DNA of 64,000 nucleotides from Dichetophora obliterata (GCA_963920525.1 OY986438.1:81802877-81866876), one strand, 5' to 3'; shown: positions 43,200-54,185, numbered from the stretch's first letter. The notes: generated by a model from the letters alone, not told the origin. A program made the numbers and translations.

Positions 43200-44525
43200 A
43201 TGACAGCATACCAAACGACATTAGTGTTATGCACCATATTATTCTTTGTAGAAGGACAACAAATAGACATACAAGACTTAACGAACAATAATGGCTATGT
43301 AACCATAAAGACAAGCGAACAAAAAATGATAGAACAATTTAGAAAAGTATTACATTTAGTCAACATGACGAAATATGAAGAAACCACTGATATGATAAGC
43401 AAAAATTTAGACACACTAAGAACATCCTCACGAACTGCACGAACAACATTAGAAACAATTATGAAAAAGTTTTTACTATTAAAAGAAAAAATACGTGGAC
43501 TGATACCACACTCGAAACAAAAACGAGGGCTGATAAATTTGGTTGGAAAAGGATTAAAGTATATAGCTGGAACAATGGACTCGGACGACGAAATAAAAAT
43601 TAACAAGTTATTAACCGATCTTAAAGAATATAGTGGAAATCTCAATTCAAGAATTGACAAAAATGTACTTATTAATAAATCACTTTCCTCCCAAATTCAC
43701 AATATAACAAATCACATAAATTCACAACAAAAAGTCATAGAAAATTCCTTAAACAACATGAAGAACTTTATCCCTAAGAAAATAGCTAGCCTAGAAGACG
43801 AAATCGAATTTCTACAATTCATATACCGAATAGACAACGACATATCTTTATTACAGGATCACATTGAAGACATCGGACATATAATATTCTCGGGGAAATT
43901 AGACGTTATACCTTCAACCATTTTTACCGAAACCGAATTAAACTTAATAAACGACATCGACAGCTTCGTGCACACTAAAATAGCTATTGTATTTCAGGAT
44001 AATATAATTATTATCGTACTTAAATTTCCAATATACTCAAAAGAAAGTTACTCAGAAATAGTTATTGAACCAATCCCTAACCCTAACAATAAATCCCTGT
44101 ACTTAACAGATAATAAGATTCTACTAGATGAAAACAATAAAGCATTTAGAATTAATCCAGAAAATAATTTAAGGAAAAATCTTATAAAATTAAACGACAA
44201 ATGTATTGAAGACATAATTAACATCAAAGAAGCTAATTGTAAGTTGGAATATTTTAACGAAACCGAAGTAAAAGAAATAACAACGGACATTTTGATTTTC
44301 AAAAATTTTTATTTAGAAATAAAACATAACTGCAATAATATACCAATTAAACCAAAAGGAAACTTTGCTATAAGATTTGAAAATTGTGAGATCAATGCTC
44401 AAAACGAAACATTTTTTAATTTTAATATAAAAACATACGATAAGTTTATAATGCCCCATTATATGACAAAAATAAAAGAAAAAAATGTAACTTTTGAACA
44501 GATAAAATTAGAAACGTTATTTTAA
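43200..44525 (+). CDS. env: Errantivirus Env, truncated before its anchor (441 residues)
   Basis: Surface fusion glycoprotein family related to baculovirus F proteins. An N-terminal hydrophobic signal peptide (residues 4-18, TTLVLCTILFF) is followed by a furin-like KQKR at residues 106-109 and then a hydrophobic, Gly-rich stretch (GLINLVGKGLKY) that would be the fusion peptide. Next come helical segments suited to coiled coils and several N-x-S/T sites. The frame stops at 44523-44525 before any membrane anchor. The anchor is encoded just downstream in the -1 frame, so this copy is frame-broken and as it stands would make a protein lacking its anchor. Confidence 0.75.
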   Translation: MTAYQTTLVLCTILFFVEGQQIDIQDLTNNNGYVTIKTSEQKMIEQFRKVLHLVNMTKYEETTDMISKNLDTLRTSSRTARTTLETIMKKFLLLKEKIRGLIPHSKQKRGLINLVGKGLKYIAGTMDSDDEIKINKLLTDLKEYSGNLNSRIDKNVLINKSLSSQIHNITNHINSQQKVIENSLNNMKNFIPKKIASLEDEIEFLQFIYRIDNDISLLQDHIEDIGHIIFSGKLDVIPSTIFTETELNLINDIDSFVHTKIAIVFQDNIIIIVLKFPIYSKESYSEIVIEPIPNPNNKSLYLTDNKILLDENNKAFRINPENNLRKNLIKLNDKCIEDIINIKEANCKLEYFNETEVKEITTDILIFKNFYLEIKHNCNNIPIKPKGNFAIRFENCEINAQNETFFNFNIKTYDKFIMPHYMTKIKEKNVTFEQIKLETLF

Positions 44526-44743
44526 AACAGCTTAACTATGAAAACGATTTGAACATAATGTCTACGACTAATAAGAAACACACCATTGTTAACATAAGCA
44601 CGAATGTAATTATATTTTTATCGATTATTTTAACTACGATTTTATTAACAAAATATTTTAAGAGAACGTCAACCTTGCAAATTTCGTCGGAGCCTCAATC
44701 TAACGGTGGGGGTGTTATAATAAAGCCCTTACCACTAATCTAA
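44526..44743 (+). pseudogene. env: Env membrane-anchor region, out of frame
   Basis: In the -1 frame relative to env, a stretch with a strong membrane segment (VIIFLSIILTTILL) followed by a short basic tail (KYFKR) and ending inside the 3' LTR at 44743, as is usual in errantiviruses. An ATG at 44549 could start it alone, but the position indicates the C-terminus of Env separated by a one-base change near 44517-44528. No canonical slip heptamer is seen there. Confidence 0.6.
44702..44712 (+). promoter_or_regulatory. Polypurine tract
   Basis: AACGGTGGGGG directly before the 3' LTR, the primer for plus-strand synthesis; the purine run is interrupted by C and T. Confidence 0.6.
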
Positions 44744-45320
44744 TTTTTATGTTCTCATAAACAAATATGCAGACTTATAAAATACCTGCAACACAATTTA
44801 AGCCAAATTTAAATTGTTCTCATAAAAATTGCATTTCCGTTCACACAGACAAAATTCTCTGGAAACGAAAATGCAATAAATAAATTTAATTAATAAAAAT
44901 GAAACCTTGCACTTCCGGCAAAGTTAAATAAGTTCTTAAGAAATGTTTTCGCCAATTATTGGCTAATTGCATTTCCGTTCACACAGACAAAATTATCTGG
45001 AAACGAAAATGCAACAAATAAATTTAAATCAATATAAAAATGAAACGTTGCACTTAAAATACTTCTGAAGAAATATTTTCAACAATTATTGGCTAATAAT
45101 TCTAAAGAATTATTAACCAATACAAATAAACACCCTATCGATGAAAATTGCAAGACTAGCAATTAAGTTAATATAAATACCACCCAAAAATATTTTTAAG
45201 ACCAGTTAGTAATTTACCTTCGAAAGATCGAAGACCAAAATAATTAATTCAATAAAGGTTTAATTTAAAAGAAATAAAAATTTGTTTTTTTTTATTTTTT
45301 TTAAAATCGAAACTAAAACT
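44713..45320 (+). repeat. 3' LTR
   Basis: 608 bp, identical by eye to 37214-37821 including the internal 138-bp repeat pair. It carries the end of the env frame in its first 31 bases. The AATAAA in R provides the 3' end of the viral RNA. Confidence 0.95.
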
Positions 45321-45326
45321 ATTTAT

Positions 45327-45708
45327 CTCATTTCCACGTAGGTCCTTGGGTTGGACAATGGCCGCAAACTAGTTAAAATGAGTTTAGTGTTTTGGATTGT
45401 TTTTCGGGTACCTTAAATTGATAATTACTATTATTAAATTCGATATTGCTTATTTATATACAATCAAGTATTCTTAAATACGCGTTTTATATATATTCAA
45501 TTTTTAAATTCCGCTGAAAAGCCAATTAATGTGCTTAGTGGAAAATCCTAATTGCCAATAGGGGGTATTTTTTAGTACTCAGATGCATTCTGTCTGTCCC
45601 GGCTGATTCGGGCAGATTTTAGAATGTAAATCGTGCATGCGTATAGGACGGGTATACGTATCTTTGGAAGATTTCATACCTCCGGGCAAATAAAAAAAAA
45701 AAAAAAAA
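45327..45708 (+). other. LINE-A 3' untranslated region, second part, and poly-A
   Basis: Continuation of the LINE 3' region after the errantivirus, ending GGCAAAT and a 17-base A-run. Right after it the mariner resumes. Confidence 0.65.
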
Positions 45709-45925
45709 GTGTACGTCGATAAGCCAGCAACCAGCGTCATCGAAAATTTGGACCATTGGATGGAGGTGTGCCGCCGAGGTCGCGGTGGCCATTTGGCCGA
45801 TATTTTGTTTTATGCATAATTGAACCATACCAATATTATCATAATAAAAAAAAATTACAATAATTTCCTAGATAATTTGTGTCTTATTCAAAATCAACAT
45901 CGGCCCTTAAAATTTAACCACCCTT
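45709..45925 (+). pseudogene. Mariner M1 transposase C-terminus and right inverted end
   Basis: Reads VYVDKPATSVIEN then WMEVCRRGRGGHLADILFYA and stop, a mariner-type C-terminus with an internal deletion after SVIENL. The inverted end follows, ending CCACCCTT at 45925. TA at 45926-45927 is the right target copy. Confidence 0.8.
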
Positions 45926-45927
45926 TA

Positions 45928-46015
45928 TATGATTACTAAACAATGTCCAAAATTAAAGCGCAATCGGAGAAGAAGGCGTGGCAGCTCCTACACATTTTAA
46001 ACACATTTTGCGCTT
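45928..46015. repeat. 142-bp tandem repeat, right part
   Basis: TGATTACTAAACAATGTCC then GGCGTGGCAGCTCCTACACA continues the array interrupted at 30674 and begins a third unit that ends near 46015. Confidence 0.75.
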
Positions 46016-46344
46016 AGGTGTGCAAATGATAGGAGAGAACAAAAAAAGGACTCATAAAGTTGGAGAGAGCACAAAAAAATAAAACGAAAATCCTCTATAC
46101 GCCAAAAATACAACGAAAACGAAAGAGAAAACACCGAAAAGACGCAAACAGAAGCAAGTGACGCCACAAAGTATTTCCACAATAATTTTTACAATTTAAT
46201 GAACGAATTTTTTACCTTTTATCTAGCACTTCAGAGTTAATGATTAATAATAATTTATTTTATATGTAAAGCTTTGTTCTGGTTTAAACATAAAGATTAA
46301 TAGTTTTCACAAGCACACTTCACTGCAAAACTTCCTCTTAGAAA
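46016..46344. other. Non-coding stretch
   Basis: No gene or element boundary is visible between the tandem repeat and the LINE tail. Confidence 0.4.
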
Positions 46345-46893
46345 ACAGACGAATAAAGTCAAGCTGTTGTTTAGACAAAGAAAAAAAAATTATGTGAGCA
46401 CAAACAAGATTTCTTTCCCGCTTACAGTTCTGCATTACAATGTCATCACCGACAAATTTTTACAAGCGGGACTTTATGCATCACAAGCCTGGACGCTGAG
46501 CAGTTCAGATGAAAAGACTTTAGGAGCATTCGAGAGAAAGATTCTTCGTAAGATCTACGGACCAATCTACGTCAATAGCGAGTACCAAATACGGTGGAAT
46601 GATGAAATGTATGAGCCATCGCTGACATAGACATAGTCAAACGCATGAAAATCGAGTGGCTTCGCTGGCTAGGACATGTTCAGCGCATGAAAGACGAGAC
46701 TCCAGTGAAGAAAATATTCGATTCGGTACCCAGCGGCGGTCAACGCAGAAGAGGACGACCACATCTTCGTTGGAAAGACCAAGTAGAGGACAACCTGACA
46801 AAGCTTGGAGTTTCCAACTGGCGCCAGCAAGCGAGGGACAGAAATGGCTGGCGCAAATTCTTAGATGAGGCCAAGACCGACATACGGTTGTAG
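46345..46893 (+). pseudogene. RTE-like LINE ORF2 C-terminus, 5'-truncated
   Basis: Frame QAGLYASQAWTLSSSDEKTL then FERKILRKIYGPI, a stop at 46630, then IVKRMKIEWLRWLGHVQRMK and RRRGRPHLRWKDQVEDNLTK up to DEAKTDIRL. The order tyrosine-AWTL, LRWLGHVxRM, GRPxxRWxD, WR is the typical C-terminal end of RTE-type and related LINE reverse transcriptases. A short 3' tail of AAAAG repeats (46902-46930) follows the stop. No RT catalytic region remains. Confidence 0.7.
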
Positions 46894-46929
46894 CGCCAAC
46901 AAAAGAAAAGAAAAGAAAAGAAAGAAAAA

Positions 46930-47510
46930 AAGAAGTTTGAAAAAAAAAATTTGCTTAGAGCTGTAAAAGAATGCATTCAATTTTTTTTTATTCACAAAAA
47001 AGTGAATCAATGAATAACAAAAAAGAATGCATTCGATGAATGCAAAATTAATTTATAAACACAATTTTTAATTCACATTCATTTTTAAAAAATAATTAAT
47101 TATTCATTTTATTTATTTATTTTCGTTATTCAGAATAATGAAATTCTTTTTTTGTTCATTTAAATGCTATTCACAAAGAATGCAATTCACAAAAAATTTC
47201 AGAATTTTCAGCCATTCTTTTTTATTCATTATTTATTTTTTATTCGTTATTAAATTTTTATTGATTATTCTTTTGTAATTGATTATTCATTTTTTATTCA
47301 ATATTAATTTTTTATTCATTATTAATTTTTTATTCATTATTCTTTTTTATTCATTGTTCATATTTTATTCATTATTAATTTTTAATCATTATTAATTTTT
47401 TATTCATTATTCATTTTTTAATCATTATTAATTTTGTATTCATTATTCATTTATTATTCATTATTCATGTTTTATTCTTTATTCAATTGTTATTAATTTT
47501 TTATTTATGG
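46930..47510. repeat. AT-rich degenerate microsatellite (ATTCATTATT type)
   Basis: From about 47090 the sequence is dominated by TTATTCATTATTAATTTTTTA variants, more than 15 copies with small changes. No coding content. Confidence 0.8.
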
Positions 47511-47551
47511 CTTGAGACCAAAATACTGATATTACCGGAGTTTCCGAAGAG

Positions 47552-47965
47552 TTGACAGACCGATTCCGAATAATAGTGCAAATAATAACGTGTGGCCATA
47601 AAATCAATTCGGAAAAGTTCAAAAACTATACTTTGGATACGGCTAAACTGTTTGTTGAAAAATATGCTTGGTATTACATGCCAGTAGCCGTCCATAAAAT
47701 ACTGATACATGGAAAAGATATCATGGATGCAGCAACTCTTCCTATTGGTATGCTAACTGAAGAAGCGGAAGAAGCAAGAAATAAGGACTACAGGAACTAT
47801 AGGTTAATGTTTGCTAGGAAATGCATTAGAGTTTCGACAAACACTGATATTTTTCATCGCTTACTGGTGTCATCAGACCCTTTTATAACCAGCTTAAGAA
47901 ATGAGCGACCCAAACAGGACTTGGAATGTGATGATGTAGTCAAAAAAATGATAGATGAAGAATAA
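47552..47965 (+). CDS. Uncharacterised 137-residue frame, possibly transposon-derived
   Basis: A clean frame with balanced composition in a very AT-rich area: YAWYYMPVAVHKILIHGKDI, TLPIGMLTEEAEEARNKDYR and SSDPFITSLRNERPKQD. Upstream in-frame sequence (from about 47512) may extend it before the first Met. The ordering (VHK-x-L-x-HG, EEA-x-EARNKD, SSDP) reminds me of C-terminal parts of uncharacterised proteins found in many copies in insects and cnidarians and thought to be transposon-related; I cannot name a family. It lacks any intron or promoter evidence. Confidence 0.4.
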   Translation: MTDRFRIIVQIITCGHKINSEKFKNYTLDTAKLFVEKYAWYYMPVAVHKILIHGKDIMDAATLPIGMLTEEAEEARNKDYRNYRLMFARKCIRVSTNTDIFHRLLVSSDPFITSLRNERPKQDLECDDVVKKMIDEE

Positions 47966-47984
47966 ATAAAGTTTTTTTGGAATG

Positions 47985-48390
47985 ATAAACAAAATATTGA
48001 AATTTTATCTATATTTTGTATGGGTTTAATGGGCGGTGGGCGTGGCTGATTTTCATGGCCTATAAATCCAAAGCTTTTCGATATCGCAAAGTGGGGTTGT
48101 ATGGTAGGTGCCACGCCCCTTTGTTCAACTCCCATAAAATGTTATCAGTGAAACACCCCGTGTAAATTGTGGTCGAATACTGAATTCGAAATCTATTCGA
48201 TATCGCAAATTTGGGTTGTATGGGACGTGCCACTCCCACTGGGGGTAGGAGGGTGAAATATACTTCACGACCTATTCTCATACCTACCAAATATACGTAC
48301 AAAATTTCATGAAAATCGGTCTAACCGTTTTGGAGGAGTTCTGTAACAAACACCGTGACACGAGATTTTTATATATTAGATATATATTTT
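47985..48390. repeat. Dispersed repeat with internal tandem unit
   Basis: GGGCGGTGGGCGTGGCTGAT, then two related units each with TTCGATATCGCAAA and GGTTGTATGG-GTGCCAC (about 48075 and 48197), then CATGAAAATCGGTCTAACCG and a TTTTTATATATTAGAT end. It resembles 51240-51490 in its last part and the 142-bp array in its GGCGTGGC words. Unclassified repeat common in fly DNA (from memory). Confidence 0.5.
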
Positions 48391-49136
48391 CAAATTCATT
48401 TAAATTTTAAATGTTAGCTAACAAAATAGATTTTTAATATGGAAAAAATATAATGCATAATGTAAATAATTCGAATTATTATAATATTTGAAAAATAGAG
48501 TTTTCAAAGCACAACACATACTTAGCAACGCATGCGCAATCCTGCGTAGTAGTAATACATACTGGCTCTGTAGCCACACGCATCTGTACTCGTATTCTGC
48601 ATTGTATTTAACTTGCTGAAAATAAACAAAACCGAAAACAAACGACAAAAATGAAAGCAACTGATGTGTATTTATATATGAACGTTTTAAATACATATTA
48701 ATAACAACAACAACAAAATCAGCACAACAACTACAAGAACAACCAAACCAACAACCATAACAGCATAAGCAGCTACTGAAACACGAATATATGAATATAT
48801 TCTTCTTAGATTTTGCTACTTTGTGACTTTATTAAAGAAGTGACAAAATCCAAAATTAGATATTCGTTTTATTCGTTCTCTAACTGATAGTTTGGCAAAA
48901 TTTGTGAAAATGATCCCCATACAAACCACGCCGTAAGACGTAATTCTACTTCAAATTATATGTACTAGTGCTTACCATTTTTTTTAAATTTATTTAAATG
49001 CAAACCTTTAAATATCTCACAATAACAAAAAATGAGCTTGCCCCATTTTCAAAATAAACTGCTAATATGATTGTCTCAACTATTAATTGCAGAACAAATG
49101 TTGTGGTTTTGTTAATCATAATAAATGTGAATATTA
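48391..49136. other. Non-coding stretch
   Basis: No supported gene. A short CAA/ACAACAA microsatellite lies at about 48702-48760. Confidence 0.4.
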
Positions 49137-49138
49137 TA

Positions 49139-49260
49139 GGTCTGTTTCCGTACAAGTAATTGTAATAGAAAAGAGAGTGATATTTTACATGTTACTCTTC
49201 ACTCTCGAGCTTCAAAAATTTTTAAAATGACGCTTTCAAGCAACTTCAAGTTACTAGAGA
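49139..49260. mobile_element. MITE fragment, AGGTCTGTTTCCGTAC family
   Basis: AGGTCTGTTTCCGTACAAG then TGTAATAGAAAAG, TTACATGTTACTCTTC, GAGCTTCAAAAATTTTTAAA and CAACTTCAAGTTAC. It matches the reverse complement of 61182-61330 along its length. The other inverted end is missing. Confidence 0.65.
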
Positions 49261-50705
49261 TAGAGAAAAAAAACCCAGATATCGCTTACCCAGAAGGAAA
49301 TTGCCCGAGTACTGTGTATTCATGCATGGTTTCATACGTCACTTCCGTAGCACTACTTTGGTAAACAAATGTACATGCACTAATCTATTGCTTGATACTC
49401 GAAGTATGCTGAATCTGAGCACAGAGGTTAATTTTACTACTTTCTCGTACACTTTGAATGTGAAAAAGAAGCAATAGAAAAAATTAGCAATAAAAAAAAT
49501 CATCACTCCATTATTTTCTTTGCATTTTTTCTTCTTCTGTGTGCTCTTGTAACTGAATAATATTGTAGCTAGGATTGATACTTTTCCGCACATAATTGTA
49601 TCGATAAAGTACTAAGACCTACTTATTTTCCTAAACACTTACTGAATAGTATTGTGGCTTGGATTGATACTTTTCAGCAGTTACATCGAGAAAGTAAGTC
49701 TGCTAACTTCCCCATGCACTGACAGATGCAAGAAGTAGCTAGACTTGATACTTTGCTGCAAACAATGTGTATCAAAAATTCATTGATTCTGAGTTGGCCA
49801 AGTGCTGTGTAAAGTAATGGAAAGTTGTATAAGAACTTCAAGCACTTCGTGCCTTATAGCAGCGATGCCCACGAAAATTATTTGAAGAGTGCAAAAAAAA
49901 CAACAAAAATCAACATCAAAAAATTTTTAAATATGGATGCAATGAGGAATTACCAATAACACGTGTGCTGGCAGAGTCCGTGACAGCGAATTTATATGTA
50001 CACTGTAAAAATAATGAATAAACCAATTCTGAATACTTCAGTTTTTTACTAGTCGCAATACATTCTGATGTATATAATTTATATAATATTACTATAAAAC
50101 TAATTTATTCTGATGCAATATAAAAAAGTACCCACCTGCAAAAATCCAATAACTTTTTCTCAATGTGTATTCGCACAACAAAAAATATAAAGAGTACGAC
50201 GCATGCTGTTAACATCTGCAATGATAATGCCAGAAAAGTACGACAGATAGTGCTTTTGAAATTTTTTAACGATTGTGGAATGTAGTAACTCCCATGGTAT
50301 TGTGTGGGAAAAATCTTTCGCGAGGGCGAAAGAACCTTAAAATACCACAAAATTCTTCAAATTACCTCAATACCTCAAAATACTACAAATAATCACCAAA
50401 ACTATATTTTTAACTCGCGTGGTGAAATACGATTTAAGAGAACGAAGCTTTTATTGAATTGTTCAAATCACTGAATGCACTTGATGGTGGTGGTTTATAG
50501 TATGTATCTATTTTTTCTTTGTTTTTTTTACTATTCGTCATTAAAAAGAGCACACTTTAATTTAAAAAATCACACTCTGATAATCGTCTTTATTTGAATC
50601 AATTGCTGATTTTACGTTCATAAAAAGTGTTTAAAAAAGTATAATGCCTGGAAAAAAATCTTTGCCGCAAACTTCTTTCTCTAAAACATTTGTAAGTATA
50701 CCAAA
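49261..50705. other. Non-coding stretch with degenerate repeats
   Basis: Three diverged units of about 87 bp with the word GGATTGATACTTTTC-GCA start near 49565, 49653 and 49740. 50335-50400 is a cluster of TACCACAAA / CCTCAAAATAC words, the complement of those at 58480-58615. No gene seen. Confidence 0.4.
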
Positions 50706-50830
50706 GGGGTATTCACGATCCAGTGCATTTGGCTGAGCAATTGCAAATTACATTATGCATTTGCAATTAGCTGTGAGCGTACCTTAGGAGTGCACAGTGG
50801 CAATATCATTGTAAATTTAAAATTTTTTGT
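50706..50830 (+). mobile_element. Left end of GGGGTATTCACG-type element
   Basis: GGGGTATTCACGATCCAGTG matches the terminus of the MITE at 12647. No right end was found within 600 bp. A short frame at 50897 (MRRKIAKSVDDIVRIAASEI) follows and might be a remnant of a protein of the parent element, but I recognise no family. Confidence 0.4.
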
Positions 50831-51567
50831 GAAACAGCAGGGAAATCAGCTGATTCAAACATAAGCAAAGTGTTATTTTGTAGGATTAAGGTAGATATGC
50901 GAAGAAAAATCGCGAAAAGCGTTGATGATATAGTGAGAATTGCTGCATCTGAGATATCACATAACACATTTCTAACAAATACATATGAAATTTTTGATGA
51001 ACTGATAATTATCAATAAACAAAACAACCATAACATGAAAACATAAGGCTGTTTCAAATAATTCACTAGTAAATTAATTTCATCAATGATCCTTAGTGCA
51101 CTCAAATGTTTTTGTTTTTCTTCTATTTTCAAGCGTCAAATGTCAGCTGTGTAATAAGCGCATGTACGAAACCTGTTTATGCACGGTGTCGACGCTGAAT
51201 CAAATCGACTGCCAAATTTTCAGCTTGATTTCGTTTATACCTGGCGCAATTTGATTCACTCCATGGTTATCCAATGAAAAATGGTGCGACCACGCCCATT
51301 TTCAGTATGCTGCCGTATTTATTTGTGGGCGGTTAAAGGGGTGTAGAAAAACTTTTTTGAAAACCATCTCGTAGTTGTAAACAATCCACTGTCAAAATTT
51401 CAGATAAATCGGTCCAGTAGTTTTGGAATCTATAGCCATCACACAGCCAGAAAAACAAACGGGCAGCCTTTCGGTTTTTATATATAGATTTTTTTTCATA
51501 TATTTATATATTAAAATCTCTGAAATTATGTCAAATACTATAAAAATAAAATTAGTTTTATGATAAT
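50831..51567. other. Non-coding stretch with dispersed repeat
   Basis: 51240-51490 carries GATAAATCGGTCCAGTAGTT and ends GGTTTTTATATATAGATT, an interspersed repeat end like that at 48390. The rest has no supported feature. Confidence 0.4.
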
Positions 51568-51841
51568 CACTAGAGTGGACCTTATTTTAAAAAGACCACC
51601 TCAAGGGCTCAAACTGTTGTAATTGATGATAAAAAATTCGTGAAAAATTTTAGCAAGATCTATTGGATCTTATTGGAATTATTAAACAGAAAAATTTTTG
51701 GAAAAAACAAAAAATCTTAACTGTTTCCTTATTCCAAATGAAATTGCAAATGAAAATATTAAAAAAAATTTTTTTTTCTTTCATGCACTTGTGCAAACTT
51801 TAATCTATGAGCGCATGGGTTTATATGCATCCGATCTTACT

Positions 51842-51847
51842 AAAATT

Positions 51848-51850
<3 letters not shown>
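51842..51850. repeat. LINE-B target duplication, left (AAAATTTTA)
   Basis: Same nine bases at 58359-58367. Joining the flanks restores an inverted arm that matches 51640-51660, supporting the call. Confidence 0.6.
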
Positions 51851-51878
<28 letters not shown>

Positions 51879-51903
51879 TTTTATTATTTATTTATTTATT
51901 TAA
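51851..51903 (-). repeat. LINE-B 3' tail, TAAA-type repeat
   Basis: On the minus strand about 13 TAAA units with two irregular ones. A simple-repeat tail instead of poly-A is known for several LINE clades. Confidence 0.65.
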
Positions 51904-54185
51904 GTAATCATAAGTGCAATAAGAGCTATGCATTTATATGAATGAATAAATATAATGAATAAATATAATTAATTTACATTAAATTAAGTAAAAATTAATA
52001 TTAAAATTGAAATTAAAGTGAAAAATGAAAATGAAAAATTTTATATTAAAAATTTGAAATTAAAGTTAAAAACTAAAAATGAAGAATAATAACAACTGTT
52101 TAAAACAGAATCAAAAATAATGACCTTAATTTTTAAACAATATAGGCTTTATGTTATTTTTTATTTTAAAGAATATAAAATCTAGCAAATACCCGCTGCT
52201 TCGCCTGCGATAAAAATATTTAATACCATGTACAAATTTTAAATCTGAAAATGAAAGTCTTAAGTTGTATTAAAACAAATTCAAAATATAAAAATTATTG
52301 TGTTCGTTTTGTTTAATTATGAAAAAATGGTATATATATTAAGAAATGACTTTATTTAATTTGAATAACTTATTTTAACGGTAATTGTTATGATGACATA
52401 AATTTACCTGGCTTTCTTTTTTTTTACTTTTGAAAAAGTCCTGCATAACATCGTTATAAAAAAATTTGGGTAAAAAATTTTTAAAATTTGTAATCAAAAA
52501 TGTAATCTTTTACATATATTCTGAAAATAAATATATTCTTCTTAAATTGTTTTAGTTAATCGGCCTTCTTCAGTTATTAATTGTTATTTTGCTTCGGCCA
52601 AACAACAATTCTTCTTGAATTAAAAAAAACCCGATATAATGACATCAAACTTTTGGCGATATCTCAAAAACTATAGACTTTCTCAATGCATAACAATGCA
52701 TTTTTGTATGGACAGTCGTTGATTAAAAAAATTAACGATAATTTTCTTTTCGTTTCGGAAATATTTTGTACGGCTATTAGGTATGTTTTAAAAAACCTTT
52801 TATTATGACATTAAAATTCTTGCGATATCTCAAAACTATAGATATTCTCAGTATAACTCATAAGCCTCAGAATGAGAAAAAAACGATAGAAATTTCATGT
52901 TTTGACTTAGCAAGCAAACATTTCCGCAATTAACAAATGGATTTTCATCCAATTTTCTTTGTTAGAAAGTTCAATTAAGTAAATTGGGAAAATGAGAAAA
53001 GGTTTACCGTTACCTCACCAATGCAATGTTTTATATTGTTTTCAAAAAACCTCTAAAATATCCAACTTATACTAAACAATAGGCCAAGAGTTGCTTTTGT
53101 TGTACATATTTTTTTTAATTGGAATTTTTTTTAATTCTTTCTATCATTAAACAGTTTCTATCATTAAAAATCATGGGACACTTAACCCCCCCCCCCTATG
53201 ATTTTTTGATGAAAACTAATTTGCTTAAAATGTTGTTATATTTTTTGCAATGTGCTACAGCTTAAAAACTAATTTATGTGAAAAACATTTTCAAATATAG
53301 CTTAAAAAATAATTCTGTGAAAAATATTTCAAATATTTCAAACTATTCCAAAGTTATATACATAAATCTATGTTTTAATCTATTTCCTTATCTATATATT
53401 CATAGTTAACGTTATAGTTATAGTAGAATTTAACCTGACCCAATGCAATGAAATTTCTATAATCGTTTTGTGAATTTGTAAAAGTGTAAATTGACCTTCG
53501 AACAAAACACATGCTAGACGTTTCCGTTTGAAACATCAATGCATGACGATCAGAATTTTCTGATATATACAGCATTCTTATTGATGTATAGTATTGCCCG
53601 GCAGACGTTGTCCTGCCGCAGACCACCTTACTGCTGTATACGAATTTTCATGCTGTTCGGAAAAAAATTAAATTTATATATTCGCCATTTTTAGTACAGT
53701 TGCCGAAAGTAGCCGTATGAACTAAATTATCTAATTTTAGTCTAATACAACCAAAACCGTTCGAAGTATAACATTTTTTATTAATTCTGGGCGGTAATGC
53801 GGGTGTGGCAAAATTTTTTAACTTAAACCATCTCATACTCGAAACAATAGAATGCCAGAATTTCAGCTCAATTGAGCTTTGCTTTACTCCAAGCTTATCC
53901 CCCGAAAAGTGGACTTAACTAAAGGGGGTCATGCCCATTTTTAGTAAAGTTAGCGAAAGTAACCATACAACGTAGATTACCAAATTCTAGTCTCATACGA
54001 CCAAAATCTCTGAAATATAGCATTTTTTGCAAAAAGTGGGCATGGAAAGTAGACGTGGCAAATCTAACATAGCATTTTACGATAAAGTTGGAATAACAAA
54101 TCGTTTGATACCTATATCATGTTAATCTGTTCAGTGGTTCTTGCGTGATTGTCAAACATCCGTGCAGTGTCACAACGCTTTTATA

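Larger units (their letters stand above)
37214..45320 (+). mobile_element. Gypsy-group errantivirus, nearly intact
   Basis: An 8,107-bp element with two 608-bp LTRs that look identical, a primer site, a repeat-rich leader, gag, pol and env. Errantiviruses are insect endogenous retroviruses of the gypsy group that gained an env gene related to baculovirus fusion proteins. The pol motif set, tRNA-Ser-type primer site and env running into the 3' LTR place it near the 17.6/297/ZAM/yoyo cluster (from family knowledge). Two frame breaks, one near the pol 3' end and one before the env anchor, remain. ATTTAT flanks both ends. Identical LTRs imply recent insertion, the youngest event of the nested stack. 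Confidence 0.9.
33979..45708 (+). mobile_element. Jockey-like LINE (LINE-A), split by errantivirus
   Basis: Own sequence 33979-37213 and 45327-45708. It starts right after the mariner remnant and ends in a 17-base A-run (45692-45708), followed by GTGTAC, with TGTAC as a short target duplication. It has ORF1 and ORF2 remnants with internal deletions. The errantivirus 37214-45320 lies in its 3' untranslated region, flanked by ATTTAT duplicates. Confidence 0.75.
30675..45925 (+). mobile_element. Mariner-type element M1, split by nested insertions
   Basis: The inverted ends AAGGGTGGTTAAATTTTAA at 30675 and its complement ending 45925 match over about 32 bp with one or two differences and are flanked by TA. 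Own sequence is only 30675-31649, 33954-33978 and 45709-45925, about 1.2 kb in total, the normal size of a mariner. The rest is inserted DNA: a Helitron and a LINE that itself carries an errantivirus. The flanks join as a 142-bp tandem repeat, confirming the ends. Confidence 0.85.

Noticed and set aside
50897..51043. Short frame MRRKIAKSVDDIVRIAASEI as a gene
   Set aside because: About 48 codons, no family recognised; noted only as a possible remnant beside a MITE-type end.
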